Assembly (NCBI RefSeq): GCF_031755915.1
Contig: NC_083385.1
Coordinates: 13,599,001-13,663,000 of the forward strand
Length of the DNA: 64,000 nucleotides
Direction: 5' to 3'
From: Ziziphus jujuba
Taxonomy: Eukaryota > Streptophyta > Magnoliopsida > Rosales > Rhamnaceae
Part shown: one piece after another, positions 22,411-32,074 of the stretch
Position numbering within the stretch: the stretch's first letter is position 1
Layout: each line of letters begins with the position of its first letter
Translations under genes and position numbers: made by a program
Notes under the pieces: model-generated
The model's database searches: none
The model's input: the letters and a program-made list of their open reading frames with translations, nothing else
Told to the model about the DNA's origin: nothing

Positions 22411-23160
22411 AGGACCTGCCTCCGTTCCTATGCTATAAGAAACAAATATTTGAGCATTCTCTTACCACAAACTAAATTGATTATCAGAGAGTAAGAAACA
22501 CATAAAAGGATAATTTGCTTCGGATATGAATTAAAGGTTGTAAGGAAAAATGAAATGTCTGTTGCCATGAAATTGGAGATAAATGCACAGATTTGAAATT
22601 TGAAGTATATCAAACCAGCATGTGAATAAATAAAAAGAGTAGGATGTGAAATAAATAAATAGCAAACCAGCATCGGAAAAACCAGCATACATTCATTCCA
22701 CTTATGAAATCAACACTTCATATTACAATATATGGCAAGGTACATAGTCTACTATCATAACACAACTCTAGTTTACATAGTCAGCTGATAGTGCTTGCTA
22801 TAAGACAGCAAATCCCAGACAAGCACACCAAATAAGAAAACAACTTATTCTCCAAAATCTTTTGCAAGATAGGTTATCCTTTACTTTTGTCATGCAGACC
22901 TGCCAAAATCAAGCAAGTTATTAGATTAGCAGCATGTTAGTTCAATAAAATGTCGAAGACCATTAGCCACCACTTAGTTTTATATCTGTAGACGTAAAAC
23001 TATTAGCTTCAGAATCACATTTCGATGCGTGTTGAGGATTTTTCTTATTTTGTGAGGACCTATATAGATGAGCAACATGGTTTGTGCAAGGTATCATCAT
23101 ACAAATTGCATGAGAATAATAAATAGTAAATGTTTTATTTCCTTACGGATTGTTTAAGAG

Positions 23161-25347
23161 TGGACAGTTTCTTTTGTCGTGCAATTATCCAATTTTTCCA
23201 CACCCATTGTAACGTCGACCTCTATACTTTGCGATATTTGTTGCCTTCTCTTTTTCCCCTTTTAATCTTCATCCACATCCCTTTGCCCTCACAGCAGATG
23301 GGTATTTCAAAGCTTCATAGTCATGAGTAGTGCTACCTTTTTCGGAAATGCCTCCACTTTTCATGTTGCTAACTATGGAATCAATCTTGCCTAGCAAACT
23401 TTGAAGACCATCATTCACAATTACACTTGCCTCTTCATGTATTATTGCTTTATCAATAACTTCCGAAGCAAGTTGGAATAGTTTAGCTTGCCAAGTCAAC
23501 ATTGAACTACGCTGTCCACTTATCTCAAAAACCTTGCTTATCGGTTATTATCTGTGATTTTGCACCTCTAGTCCACCTTTTCATGATATATTGATTTGGC
23601 AAAGGAATGTTACCAACTAGTTGTAAGAATGCCAATATATGTCTCCAGGGTAGTCCTTTGCTCTCAAGCTTCTTACATGTACAAGATGCAAAGTCCAATT
23701 CTTTATCATAAGCAATTTCCCAGACTCTACGAACACTTTCTTTTGGACTACTCTCGACCACATACATTTTGTGTGTAGCATTTTCACAAACAAATTGTGG
23801 CATTGGTAATAAGCTATGCCACAACTCATCTTGAAACTTAAGAAAAATCTTGCGTGTGTAAATCTCAGCCATTTGCTTTTCCATTTCCAATGGAAATTTC
23901 AAAACAGGCTTCTCATTAATATCAACATGATTAGCCCCTAACTCTTTGTGACGTTGATGTGCAAGCGTCCTATTAAATCGAAGTATGAAATCCATCATTA
24001 AGTTTCTCTTCGAAACATATTTCTTGCAAAATGCATGGGAGCTTTCCGCACATTGGCTACTTGACATTCCAGCTGAGAATATATGGTTAACATATGCAGG
24101 TACCCATCTTGAACGTAGCTCAAATATTGATTTTAACCAATTATTGTCATGCAGGCTTGCCTTCTCAATGGTAGTCACCCATTTTCTTTCAAACTCTTCA
24201 GGGCATTATGATTCCCAAATGCATTGTTGGACGTCTTTATAAAAATCTCTATAGGTGATTGCATTTAATACGTAGAGAATTTCTCAAGTATGTGCCAATT
24301 ACAATACCTATAAAATTTATTCAGTAAGTTCTGAGCTATAGCCTTTGTCATTGTAGGATCTTGATCGGTAATGATCATCTTTGGGTTGTTAGTCGGCATG
24401 CTATCCTTTAATAGCTCCAACAACCAAACAAATGATTCCGTTCTTTCATCACTTAAAAAGGTACATGCAAAAAGCACCGTTTGACCATGATTGTTCACCC
24501 TCACCAAGGGTGCAAATATCATACCATATTGATTAGTGTTGTAAGTTGTATCAAATACAACTACATCACCAAAACATCCACAAGCTCTTTTAGACACCAA
24601 ATCAATCCAAAAACAACGCTTAAATTTACCATCATCATTTACATCTATTTTAAAAAAGAAGCATGGATCCTTTTCTTGCTTAGTTAGGAAATATTCCTTT
24701 AATAGTTCTGCATCTTGTCCTCTTAATTCATTCCGCACCTTAGCTTCATGGTTATATATATCCTTCTTTGTACACCCAATATTCTCGATACCTCCAGCTT
24801 CAAATTCAAGAACGCTTATTTGTTGATGAGTTGGCACATTTGCTGCTGAAAACTGCAAGGTTAGTGACTTCTTGGTTTCAGACACACTACGATGTGATCA
24901 CAATAAATGCACTTTTCGAGGGGTTGATAATGGATGACTATGTTCTTCAACAAATACAGTGATGACAAATTTCCCCATTTTTGACATAACCACGGCAAGT
25001 TTAGCTTTACGATTTTCTTTTGTCATCCTTCGACATCTTTTTCTCTCACCGTCCTTTATAAAAAATACTCCTTCCTTAAAATACACAAATTCTTTCCTGA
25101 CAACTTCATTCGTATCTTTACATTTCTTAGTTGAACTACTACGAACATTAAACCCCGCCTCTTTTGCATATTTAATGTAGAACTCATGTGCCCCATTTAT
25201 CAATTCAAACTCTTGTCCAACCTTTGGTTTGCAGTTTTCGGACACTTGGGGAATGTAAACATCATCCACGGATTTTGAATGTGACAGCAAGGATATGTCT
25301 TCAACTGGTCTACAATCTGAATTTGCTTCCAACTGTTCTACACTCAT
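23161..25347 (-). pseudogene. FAR1/FHY3-type MULE transposase, broken
   Basis: Reading down from the ATG at 25347: a FAR1 DNA-binding domain (QEFELINGAHEFYIKYAKE, later VEEHSHPL), the MULE transposase core with acidic residues in VVFDTTYN and IITDQDP and a CNWHIL motif, a SWIM zinc finger (ASCTCKKLESKGLPWRHIL), a coiled-coil-like tail and a terminal zinc knuckle-like CG.K...CGKIG region. Breaks seen: an in-frame TGA between HLL and SHRSVSETK (about 24898), probably CGA to TGA; a frameshift near 24270; a TAA near 24205; a frameshift in a T-run near 23525; and further stops near 23267 and 23180. Family proteins bind the element ends and cut and paste it, and FHY3/FAR1 are domesticated relatives. 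This copy cannot make a full protein. Confidence 0.9.
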
Positions 25348-25391
25348 GTTTCCAATCTGAATTTGCTTCCAACTGTTCTACACTCAAACCA
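25312..25391. repeat. 40-bp tandem duplication at the transposase start
   Basis: CAATCTGAATTTGCTTCCAA plus the following ACTGTTCTACACTCA occurs twice with a 40-bp period (starting at 25313 and 25353). The first copy codes for the start of the transposase and the second lies just upstream. Confidence 0.75.
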
Positions 25392-26214
25392 GCTTCCTAT
25401 TGATCAATTTGTAACCTGGTAGACAGCAAAGCAAAACCATCATGAGAGGTGGTAATGTCTTTTATTTTAAGAAAGTTTAGTTTCTAAATAGAAGAGAAAA
25501 ATGTTACAAAAAATAAGGCACTTCAGCCAAAATCTGCTGAGTTTGCATTATGGTTGCTGATCCAGCACACTATATAATGAAAGAAACAAATATGCATGCA
25601 TCAACAGAAAAAAAAAAATCTGAATCATGGGGTTCGAAAAGGTTAATAGTACATATGAAAATGAAAAATGTAAGTTGCAAAACAATGAAATAATTACATC
25701 TTTGCTAGATAAAGGGAAAAAAAATATTGATCCATAACTCTTTAACCAATGAGAGGTTAACCAATCTACACAAAGGCTATTAAAAGAATAAAAATAAAAA
25801 GCAATGACATCAATTTAATCTATTAACTCTATATGTCATGCATATTAAGGGGATTATAATTATTCAAAGTTCTTATTCAAAACTAAACTAAGCACTTTTG
25901 GAACAGAACACAACAGGATATATATACATATGTCTTTGTGTGTGTGTGTGTAGATATAGGAATTACAAAATAGAATTACTTGGTGTTTCAATTATAACAA
26001 ACATCTTTTCTCTTGTATAGCATGCATGGATTGGCCATTCGTATACCCCAAAAACAAGTGGTGCAAATATCTCTTTTGTCCTTGAATGCAGGAAGTAATG
26101 GGATACGCTTGGCCAATTCACCTTGCAGTAAAACATAGTAGTACTTCGGAAGGTTGAGTTGTTCACAAAATTCCTCTTCCATCACTTTAATTTCACTCAA
26201 CTTCTTCTAGTACC

Positions 26215-26252
<38 letters not shown>

Positions 26253-27051
26253 ATTTTTGAACATTTTATGTCTTCGTATTGATTTCTATACCCATGAAGC
26301 CTGTATGTGAGTAAATAACACCAACACAGAATTTAGTGTATGTTTCTTTATACTTGATCAAACCTTGAATCGAGTATTCAATGATTATAAACACCACTGG
26401 TCATTACCATTTACGATGTTTCAGAGGGATAGTTGTGTATAATTATCTGGTGCTTAATGGTTAAGACTTTTTACCTGCTACAAACTTAAAAAAGCTAGCT
26501 TCTAAATTAAACAGGAAAAAAACACAATCACAAAATTGAAAATGGTTCCAAACTTTCTGCGAAATGAAGAAAAGTATCATTTTCTGCGAAAATGGTTCCA
26601 AACTTTCTGTGAAAAGTATCATTTTCTAAATTTTTGAAAATCATCATGAAGATTGGCCTTCGTTCAAGTTATTTCTCAACCCAAATCACAATCCCACATT
26701 TAACAATTTCAACTATGCAAGAATATAGAAAATAACCAATATAAAAATAGAATGAAAAAAAAAATTACAAAACATAAACTCACTCACTCACAGATAAGAA
26801 GAGCCAGAATACAGACATGCAGAGTAGAAGAGATGCAAGCTAGTGGGTACAGCGAAGGGTGGCAATCGTGGTGCGAGCTGGTGCGTTTGCAAGGATGGCA
26901 ATGCTGTGGCAATGGTGGTGCGATCTGGTGGGTTGGCAAGGATGGCAATGCTGATTGCTGCTGGTGCGATTGGAAATTTTGGCAAAGTCCTTTCCAGCTG
27001 GTGAGAGCGAGAATGTGAGCTACTATGAGTGGGAAGGGCTTAGGGAAATTT
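25392..27051. other. Right arm of the FAR1-type MULE
   Basis: Mostly AT-rich. A minus-strand open frame at 25988-26200 (70 codons) and an overlapping one in another frame match no family I know. A (TTA)n microsatellite lies at 26216-26252. A duplicated 'TTTCTGCGAAAATGGTTCCAAACTTTCTG' block lies near 26555-26615. Direct repeats of 'GGTGCG(A/T).CTGGTG.G' and 'AAGGATGGCAATGCTG' lie at 26865-26980. No gene is supported. Confidence 0.5.
26216..26252. repeat. (TTA)n microsatellite
   Basis: About 12 uninterrupted TTA/ATT trinucleotides. Confidence 0.95.
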
Positions 27052-27168
27052 GGCCAGCCATTCTCACGTGAGAGTTGCAAAAAAGCTGGGCCATAGATGC
27101 CATCTGTGCAAATCGAAGGGCTGCCATTTTGATCACATTTTTGGTCCGCATATAACCCATGCGGTCAG
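27052..27168 (-). repeat. Right terminal inverted repeat of FAR1-type MULE
   Basis: Reverse complement matches 17587-17706. The outer end contains GCATATAACCCATGCGG, which can itself form a small hairpin. It is followed immediately by (TA)n. Confidence 0.85.
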
Positions 27169-27423
27169 TATATATATATATATATATATATATAAGTAGG
27201 GTCAAATTCTTTCTTAAAGTAGTTTCTTTGCAGTCCACTGTTAAATGGCTGGCTAATCCTAATAATATGCAACTGGAGCATTATGATCTCTGCTTCTATT
27301 ATTGCCAACGGTCTCTCAGATAATTGTTAAAAAAAAAAAAAACAAAACAAAACACAAAAAAGAAAAAAGAAGCCAATTTGTTAGTGTGCGCGCACAAGAA
27401 GCAGATTGATAAAATTCTACCCA
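27169..27423. other. Short spacer between the two MULEs
   Basis: About 255 bp: a (TA)n tract, unique sequence and an A-rich tract. It is the only host-like DNA between the two large elements. Confidence 0.6.
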
Positions 27424-27432
27424 ATGAAATTA
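27424..27432. repeat. 9-bp target-site duplication, left copy
   Basis: ATGAAATTA immediately before the 19.5-kb element. The identical sequence follows it at 46911-46919. Nine bases is the hallmark of Mutator-type insertion. Confidence 0.93.
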
Positions 27433-27560
27433 GGAGAATTTGGCCCAATGCCCTCATAGGGATGAGCTTCACGATTTTTACCCCTTCATTTGCTATCTTT
27501 TTTTTTCTACCCTTCCAATTTTTAATAATCCCAAAATACCCTTATATCCAAATTAAATAT
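27433..27560 (+). repeat. Left terminal inverted repeat of KAONASHI-type MULE
   Basis: Aligns with the reverse complement of about 46785-46910. The best block covers the outer 50 bp. The inner part is pyrimidine-rich and more diverged. Confidence 0.88.
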
Positions 27561-28089
27561 TTTTACTTTTTTTTTATTTTATGTTATTTCTTTCTTTTCT
27601 TCACCCGACTGTTCTCGTCTCCTTCATCACCCTTCCCTAAAGCTGGCTCATCTCTTCTCATTCATCCATCAAGCTTTCTTCACTTAGTTGTCCTTTTGCC
27701 AAACAGTCCCGTTTCGTCTCTTCGGTCACCAGAATTCCATACAAAGAAAGAAATTGATGGTTTGGAATTCGAAATTAGGGTATTGTGAAGAAGGAGGACG
27801 TGGATTTGTATACGAAGCTCAAGGGTGGTACTGCATGGCGGAAGCAGATGCCTAAGCTTGCTGTTTCACTTGGCCTCTGATAAAATGCCTGGTCTGTTTG
27901 CTTCATTTTTCCTTTGACTTTTGTATTTGAGTGGTTTCTAGGGTTTATTTAAAACAATTGTGGGGTTTTTTTTTTTTTTTCCCTGATTGCTTTTGGGATA
28001 AGTTGGAATCGAAATTAGGGTTATATTTTTTTATTTTTGCTATTTCTGTAATTTTTTTCCTTATGCTTTTGTAATTTTTGTTTTAGGTA

Positions 28090-28605
28090 GTGTTCGGTGT
28101 GCAATTTGACGGTCTGATAATGGAAATCGGCAAGGATTCGGGAATGGAGGACGGGGATTTTGTGGTGGAGACTTGCATTACACATACTCTACCCCCGGCA
28201 TTGACGCTTGAGAAGGGATTAGAGAGTATCAAAGATGCTGTGGGGAAGTTGAAGCTGAATCCTCCTTCTACCTCCAATGGGTTCTTTCGGTTTCAGGTAC
28301 TGGAAAATTCCGTAAGACTTTGTTGTTTTGATACTATGTCATTTTGTTTGGTTTTCATTTCATATGTGATTCTGTGAGGATTTCTAAAGGTCGTTGTGCC
28401 TTCTAGTGCGAAAGCTTTGGATTGGTTTGCCTGTCAGTCAGAGTCTTGCGAGGTTTTCCCTCTGTTTTTATGTCGAAGGAAACAGAAAATCCTGATTGTA
28501 TGTGAATGAAACCATTGGAGTTTTTGGAATTGGGTCTGCTGTTCACTTTACACGAAGTTTTTCTTCTATCTCAGGAGGGAAGAAAACGACCAAAAGGTTT
28601 AGATT
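28090..28605 (+). pseudogene. PHYLLO: Fragment similar to PHYLLO / isochorismate synthase
   Basis: The first piece (to about 28295) encodes EDGDFVVETCITHTLPPALT, then a helix region ending NGFFRFQ. After a GT-AG intron-like gap, the second piece (from about 28391) encodes VVVPSSAKALDWFACQSESC followed by EVFPLF. Then, in two other frames, come SKETENPDC and NETIGVFGIGSAVHFTRSFS. This order matches the start of the isochorismate-synthase part of plant PHYLLO (phylloquinone synthesis in plastids). At least two frameshifts and several stops disrupt it, and the chorismate-binding core is missing. The intron is kept, so DNA rather than mRNA was captured. It could instead derive from an ICS gene, but the FRFQ...VPSSAKALDWF wording fits PHYLLO better from memory. 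Confidence 0.65.
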
Positions 28606-29845
28606 CTCGTATCTCTTATTTCTCACTCATCAAAAGCGTCTCCTATGATGATTTAGGGGTTGCATTTGGTTTTTGTTGTTTGTTGTTTGTTGTTCATTAT
28701 ATATATATATGTAAAAGTAATTTTAACTTTATTAGGACAAGAGTTCCTTTTTTCCTATTGAGCTTGATGGCTGAACTGGTTAAAGTTGGGGGTTTGTAAT
28801 ACAGTTCCCCAACTCCATAAAAGAAAAGATTGCCCTTTGAATAGTTAGTTTGAAAGATGGATGTTTCAAACTTCTATTTGGAGGGTCATGGACAATTTTG
28901 GAGCTATTGAGACTTACGGCTTACCCTATTCCATTGACATCAAGGTGCAGGAGGTTATGTAATCATTTTTAAGTGGCTTTAGGCTAACGAGCAGAATATG
29001 TGTTGAATAAGAACCGAAGATTTGTTAGTTATTTTGTTGAAAGGTCTATTTGGAAAATGACAAGGCAAAAATGAAATTGAATATTAACGTGAACTCTTCA
29101 TTGGAAATTATGTAAGGAATGTTTCAACATATATGCTAAAGGCTCTAAAACATTTTATGAAATTTAGAATAATTTTGTCCATTTATTGAAAATTTGTGGT
29201 TGGTATGAAAACTTGATTAAGTAATGATGGTTAGTTGCTTATGGTTATGCATCCAATTATGATGCAAAATCTGTTGCCTTTAAGGTTCCTGCGTGTTTGA
29301 TAATTTGCAATTGGTATTGCAGATATGATGCATACTGTAGTGGCAATTTTTTTATCTGCATTTAGGTGTATGTTATTTTGCATGGATACTTGGGTCTTTT
29401 AGATTTGTATGAATCTTTTCCTTGACAGCTCTAAAAATGGTAGCTAGATTCTATTAAATTTAAGTAATGTTTGTGGTTTCTCCATAGATAGAACAAATGA
29501 GCTCTTGCAAAATAAGGGTAAAACTTCGACTGTTCATTAGTCACGGTTTTGCATGTGATAGTTATTTAATTTATTGCTTTACGTAGTTGCATGTGATACT
29601 TATTTAATGTATGTCTTTGTTGTACTTAGTTGCCTGGTGCCATTGCTTATCTTTTTATTACCGTAGTTGTGTTGTGTAATGGTATGCTTTTTCTTATTCT
29701 TCTACTGTTTGTTATTTATTAATTTTTATTAATTTTTGGTTTTTGGCATTCCAAAGCATTGTTGAATGTTGATCATGTTGATGTTTTGTTTGATTTGTTG
29801 CATCTGTGATGTGTAATTTATTCTCTTCTACATGTTTTGTACTTG
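28606..29845. other. Non-coding part of the KAONASHI-type MULE left arm
   Basis: AT-rich, with no supported exon. It may hold the intron sequence of captured genes. There is a short (TTTGTTG)n patch near 28670-28690. Confidence 0.45.
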
Positions 29846-29849
29846 TTAG

Positions 29850-30062
29850 ATTACTGGCGGATGGATTTGATGCTGCACTTTGGAAGGTTGGCAGAGGTTG
29901 ACAAGGAAGTAGCAAAAGAATTTGACGGAAAACATTTTCACATTCTTCCTTTTTTTGCTGTTTTGGAGATTTGGGCATCCTTTAGCAAATCAGTCTATGA
30001 GATTGGATTTTGGTTCTATACAATTCATAGAGAGCAGAGGATATTACTGGGTATGAGCTATT
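29850..30062 (+). pseudogene. Unidentified exon-like open frame
   Basis: A plus-strand frame of about 70 codons with non-repetitive composition, containing RLAEVDKEVAKEFDGKHFHI and a hydrophobic FFAVLEIWASFSKSVYEIGF. The composition looks like a genuine exon (aromatic and charged residues mixed, little simple sequence), unlike most spurious frames here. I do not recognise the family. It sits about 130 bp before the NTMC2T5-like fragment and within the same captured arm, so it may come from a third host gene or from another exon of the same donor. Confidence 0.35.
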
Positions 30063-30188
30063 GCCTCAATTGTTATATTTGAACCTTTATACTTCTTTAT
30101 GGATACTCTAGGTGTTTAATTATTTTCTTTAAAACTTGTATGCTAAATATTGTAACTGACTGCAGATATTTCGTTTGATTTCATCCAG

Positions 30189-30359
30189 GTATCAAATCGG
30201 TCTCCGTTTTAGTGGAGGTGCCCCGTATGCTTTTAATGCTGTCACTAAAGTTTGGCATTATACCAATTGTGGTGCCAGTTGGTGTTCAAGATTTTGACAT
30301 TGATGGGGAACATTGGATCAATTCGGGATTGATACCAACAGAGGCTTTTGTAGGAGCTG
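30189..30359 (+). pseudogene. Captured exon of an NTMC2T5-like SMP/C2 protein
   Basis: After an acceptor-like ATCCAG the frame reads YQIGLRFSGGA. Following one extra base near 30220 it continues RMLLMLSLKFGIIPIVVPVG, then VQDFDIDGEHW and GLIPTEAFVGA, up to a donor-like GTAATA. This corresponds to the SMP (lipid-binding) region of the plant C2-domain NTMC2T5/CaLB-type membrane-contact proteins. The C2 domain and membrane anchor are absent, and the single-base frameshift shows it is dead. Inference from remembered family sequence. Confidence 0.65.
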
Positions 30360-31193
30360 TAATATTCTCTAGTTTTTATTCATAAAACACTTGTACAATT
30401 TCCTCTTGCTAATTCAGATTTTGTTTTTAGTTTTTGTACATGATTCTCATGTCAAGATGATGTGTAAGGATCCAATTTCATTATTAAATTCTCCATATTA
30501 TTTGATATGTGGAAAAGCAATAAATAAGAAGGATGAGAATTTAAATCGATGGTAATTGAGTTCTCAAATATTGGCTCTCTAGTTTCTAACCATTAGAACT
30601 TGTTTGAATGATATGCATTGAAATGTAGTTAGTTTTAGATTGTAGACTATTCCCAGCTTGCAAGCTTCTTCCAATCACTTTTAAAATGCGGCTCCATGGT
30701 AGTATGTCCAAACCAGAGTTGTAAGGAGGGAATTAATTGTGCACTTGTGGAAACTATTTAAATAAATGGATATGAAAGTGTAAAATAAATGTAACAGTTT
30801 CCCATTTCTCATCTACTCTCATTTTTCATTAACTGTCGAATAAAGTGGAAAATATTAAAACAAATTTTTTTACCATCTCTCATTTCTCATCTACCCTCAT
30901 TAACATCTATCCCTCTCTCTTACTCTCCCTGCTACCACATTAAATGAATCCTGTGTGTCTTCCTCTCTCTTTCTCTTTTGTTGGTTACATACCTTTCAGC
31001 CTTTCTTCACACTGACGAGCCATTACAGAAAACACAATACCACCTTCAGTTCAGTTCACTCTCCCTGCATACCCCCAACCTTTTGTGATAACAACAAGAT
31101 TGAAAATCTTCATTGTGGAGCCCATACACTTCAAAAGGGTGTAATTAAATTGTACATTTCTGCGGATCAGAGTTAAAGATTTTTTGGTATGTG

Positions 31194-31227
<34 letters not shown>

Positions 31228-32074
31228 CAGATATGTATACATTTTTCCCTTATATTGGATTCATTATTTGTCACGTTTTGACATGATATATAAGTGCAAG
31301 TTCTATGTTGGTGCTATTTTATGTAAAACAATCCATAAATGGTTCGGAAATTTCCATTTGAAAATTACAACCTTTGTTTGTTACATACGGTCCATATGAA
31401 ACACTTGCTTGTTGGAAAATGTAATGGCGGTTCCATTAGAATATTTAATTTTTCCATTTTCTAAAAGCAAACCGATTGGACAATCGAATTTGTCCACTTT
31501 TCTAATGTTATTGTAAATGAATGACATGCTAAATGTAACTATATTTATGATGTTTAACAAAATAATCCACAGAACACCACATTGTCAACATTGCATCCAT
31601 TCAAGCTAACGTTATGTTATGATTTAGCACATGTGCCACAAATTTGACATTTTAATCTACTTGATCCACTATGTCTGTCACGAGTAGCTATTTTACTAGG
31701 TGTTAATATGCAACATTTAAAATGCATTTGTACTCATTTACGGAAAATGCATTTGTATTTTATCTTTACTCATTTACTGAAAATGCATTTGTATTTGTAT
31801 TTAAAATGCTATTCTACTCATTTGCATTTAAATGCTATTCCACTAAGCGTTAATAACATAATTGTTTGGCTTATTTTCTGTACTCATTTACTGAAAATGC
31901 ATTTGTATTTTTTCATTACTTTTGTTTCAGGATTATAGTTAAACCTTCCAGCAAAGATTCTACGATTGTAATTATTTTTAGTCATACGACCTCACGAATT
32001 ACCACAAGCTTGTGACAAGGAGATACTTAGTATGTTTTGAATTGGTAAACCCTTTGTGCTCAATGTCGCAAATT
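30360..32074. other. Region upstream of the MuDR-type transposase
   Basis: AT-rich. It contains an (AT)n tract at about 31189-31223 and the small repeat cluster at 31731-31920. The promoter and any first exon of the transposase would lie here but are not identified. Confidence 0.45.
31731..31920. repeat. Tandem-like repeats TACTCATTTACTGAAAATGC
   Basis: TACTCATTTAC(T/G)GAAAATGC followed by ATTTGTATTT occurs three times (about 31731, 31769 and 31881), with partial copies between. It lies upstream of the transposase. Confidence 0.7.

Larger units (their letters stand above)
17587..27168 (-). mobile_element. FAR1-type Mutator-like element with captured host sequence (~9.6 kb)
   Basis: Delimited by inverted terminal repeats of about 120 bp. 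The left end, from GGGACGTCTGTATGGG at 17587, matches the reverse complement of the right end at 27168 through shared blocks: TATGGGTTATATGCG/CATGGGTTATATGCG, ATGTGAT, TCGATTTGCAC-like, and CTCACGTGAGA. Inside are a FAR1/FHY3-type transposase pseudogene (minus), a GRF zinc-finger gene remnant (plus) and short fragments similar to SAC-domain and SGT1 genes. FAR1-type transposase with a GRF protein is a known plant MULE arrangement. The target duplication cannot be read, because both flanks are (AT)n. The outermost few bases of the two ends also differ, so the limits may be off by up to about 20 bp. The element is probably no longer autonomous. Confidence 0.85.

Noticed and set aside
25988..26200. 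70-codon minus-strand frame upstream of the FAR1 transposase, considered as an extra exon
   Set aside because: No FAR1-family similarity, no clear splice connection to 25347, and two overlapping frames are equally open.
27324..27788. 154-codon frame spanning the left end of the Ulp1 MULE
   Set aside because: It runs across the target duplication and terminal repeat and is built from A- and T-tracts.
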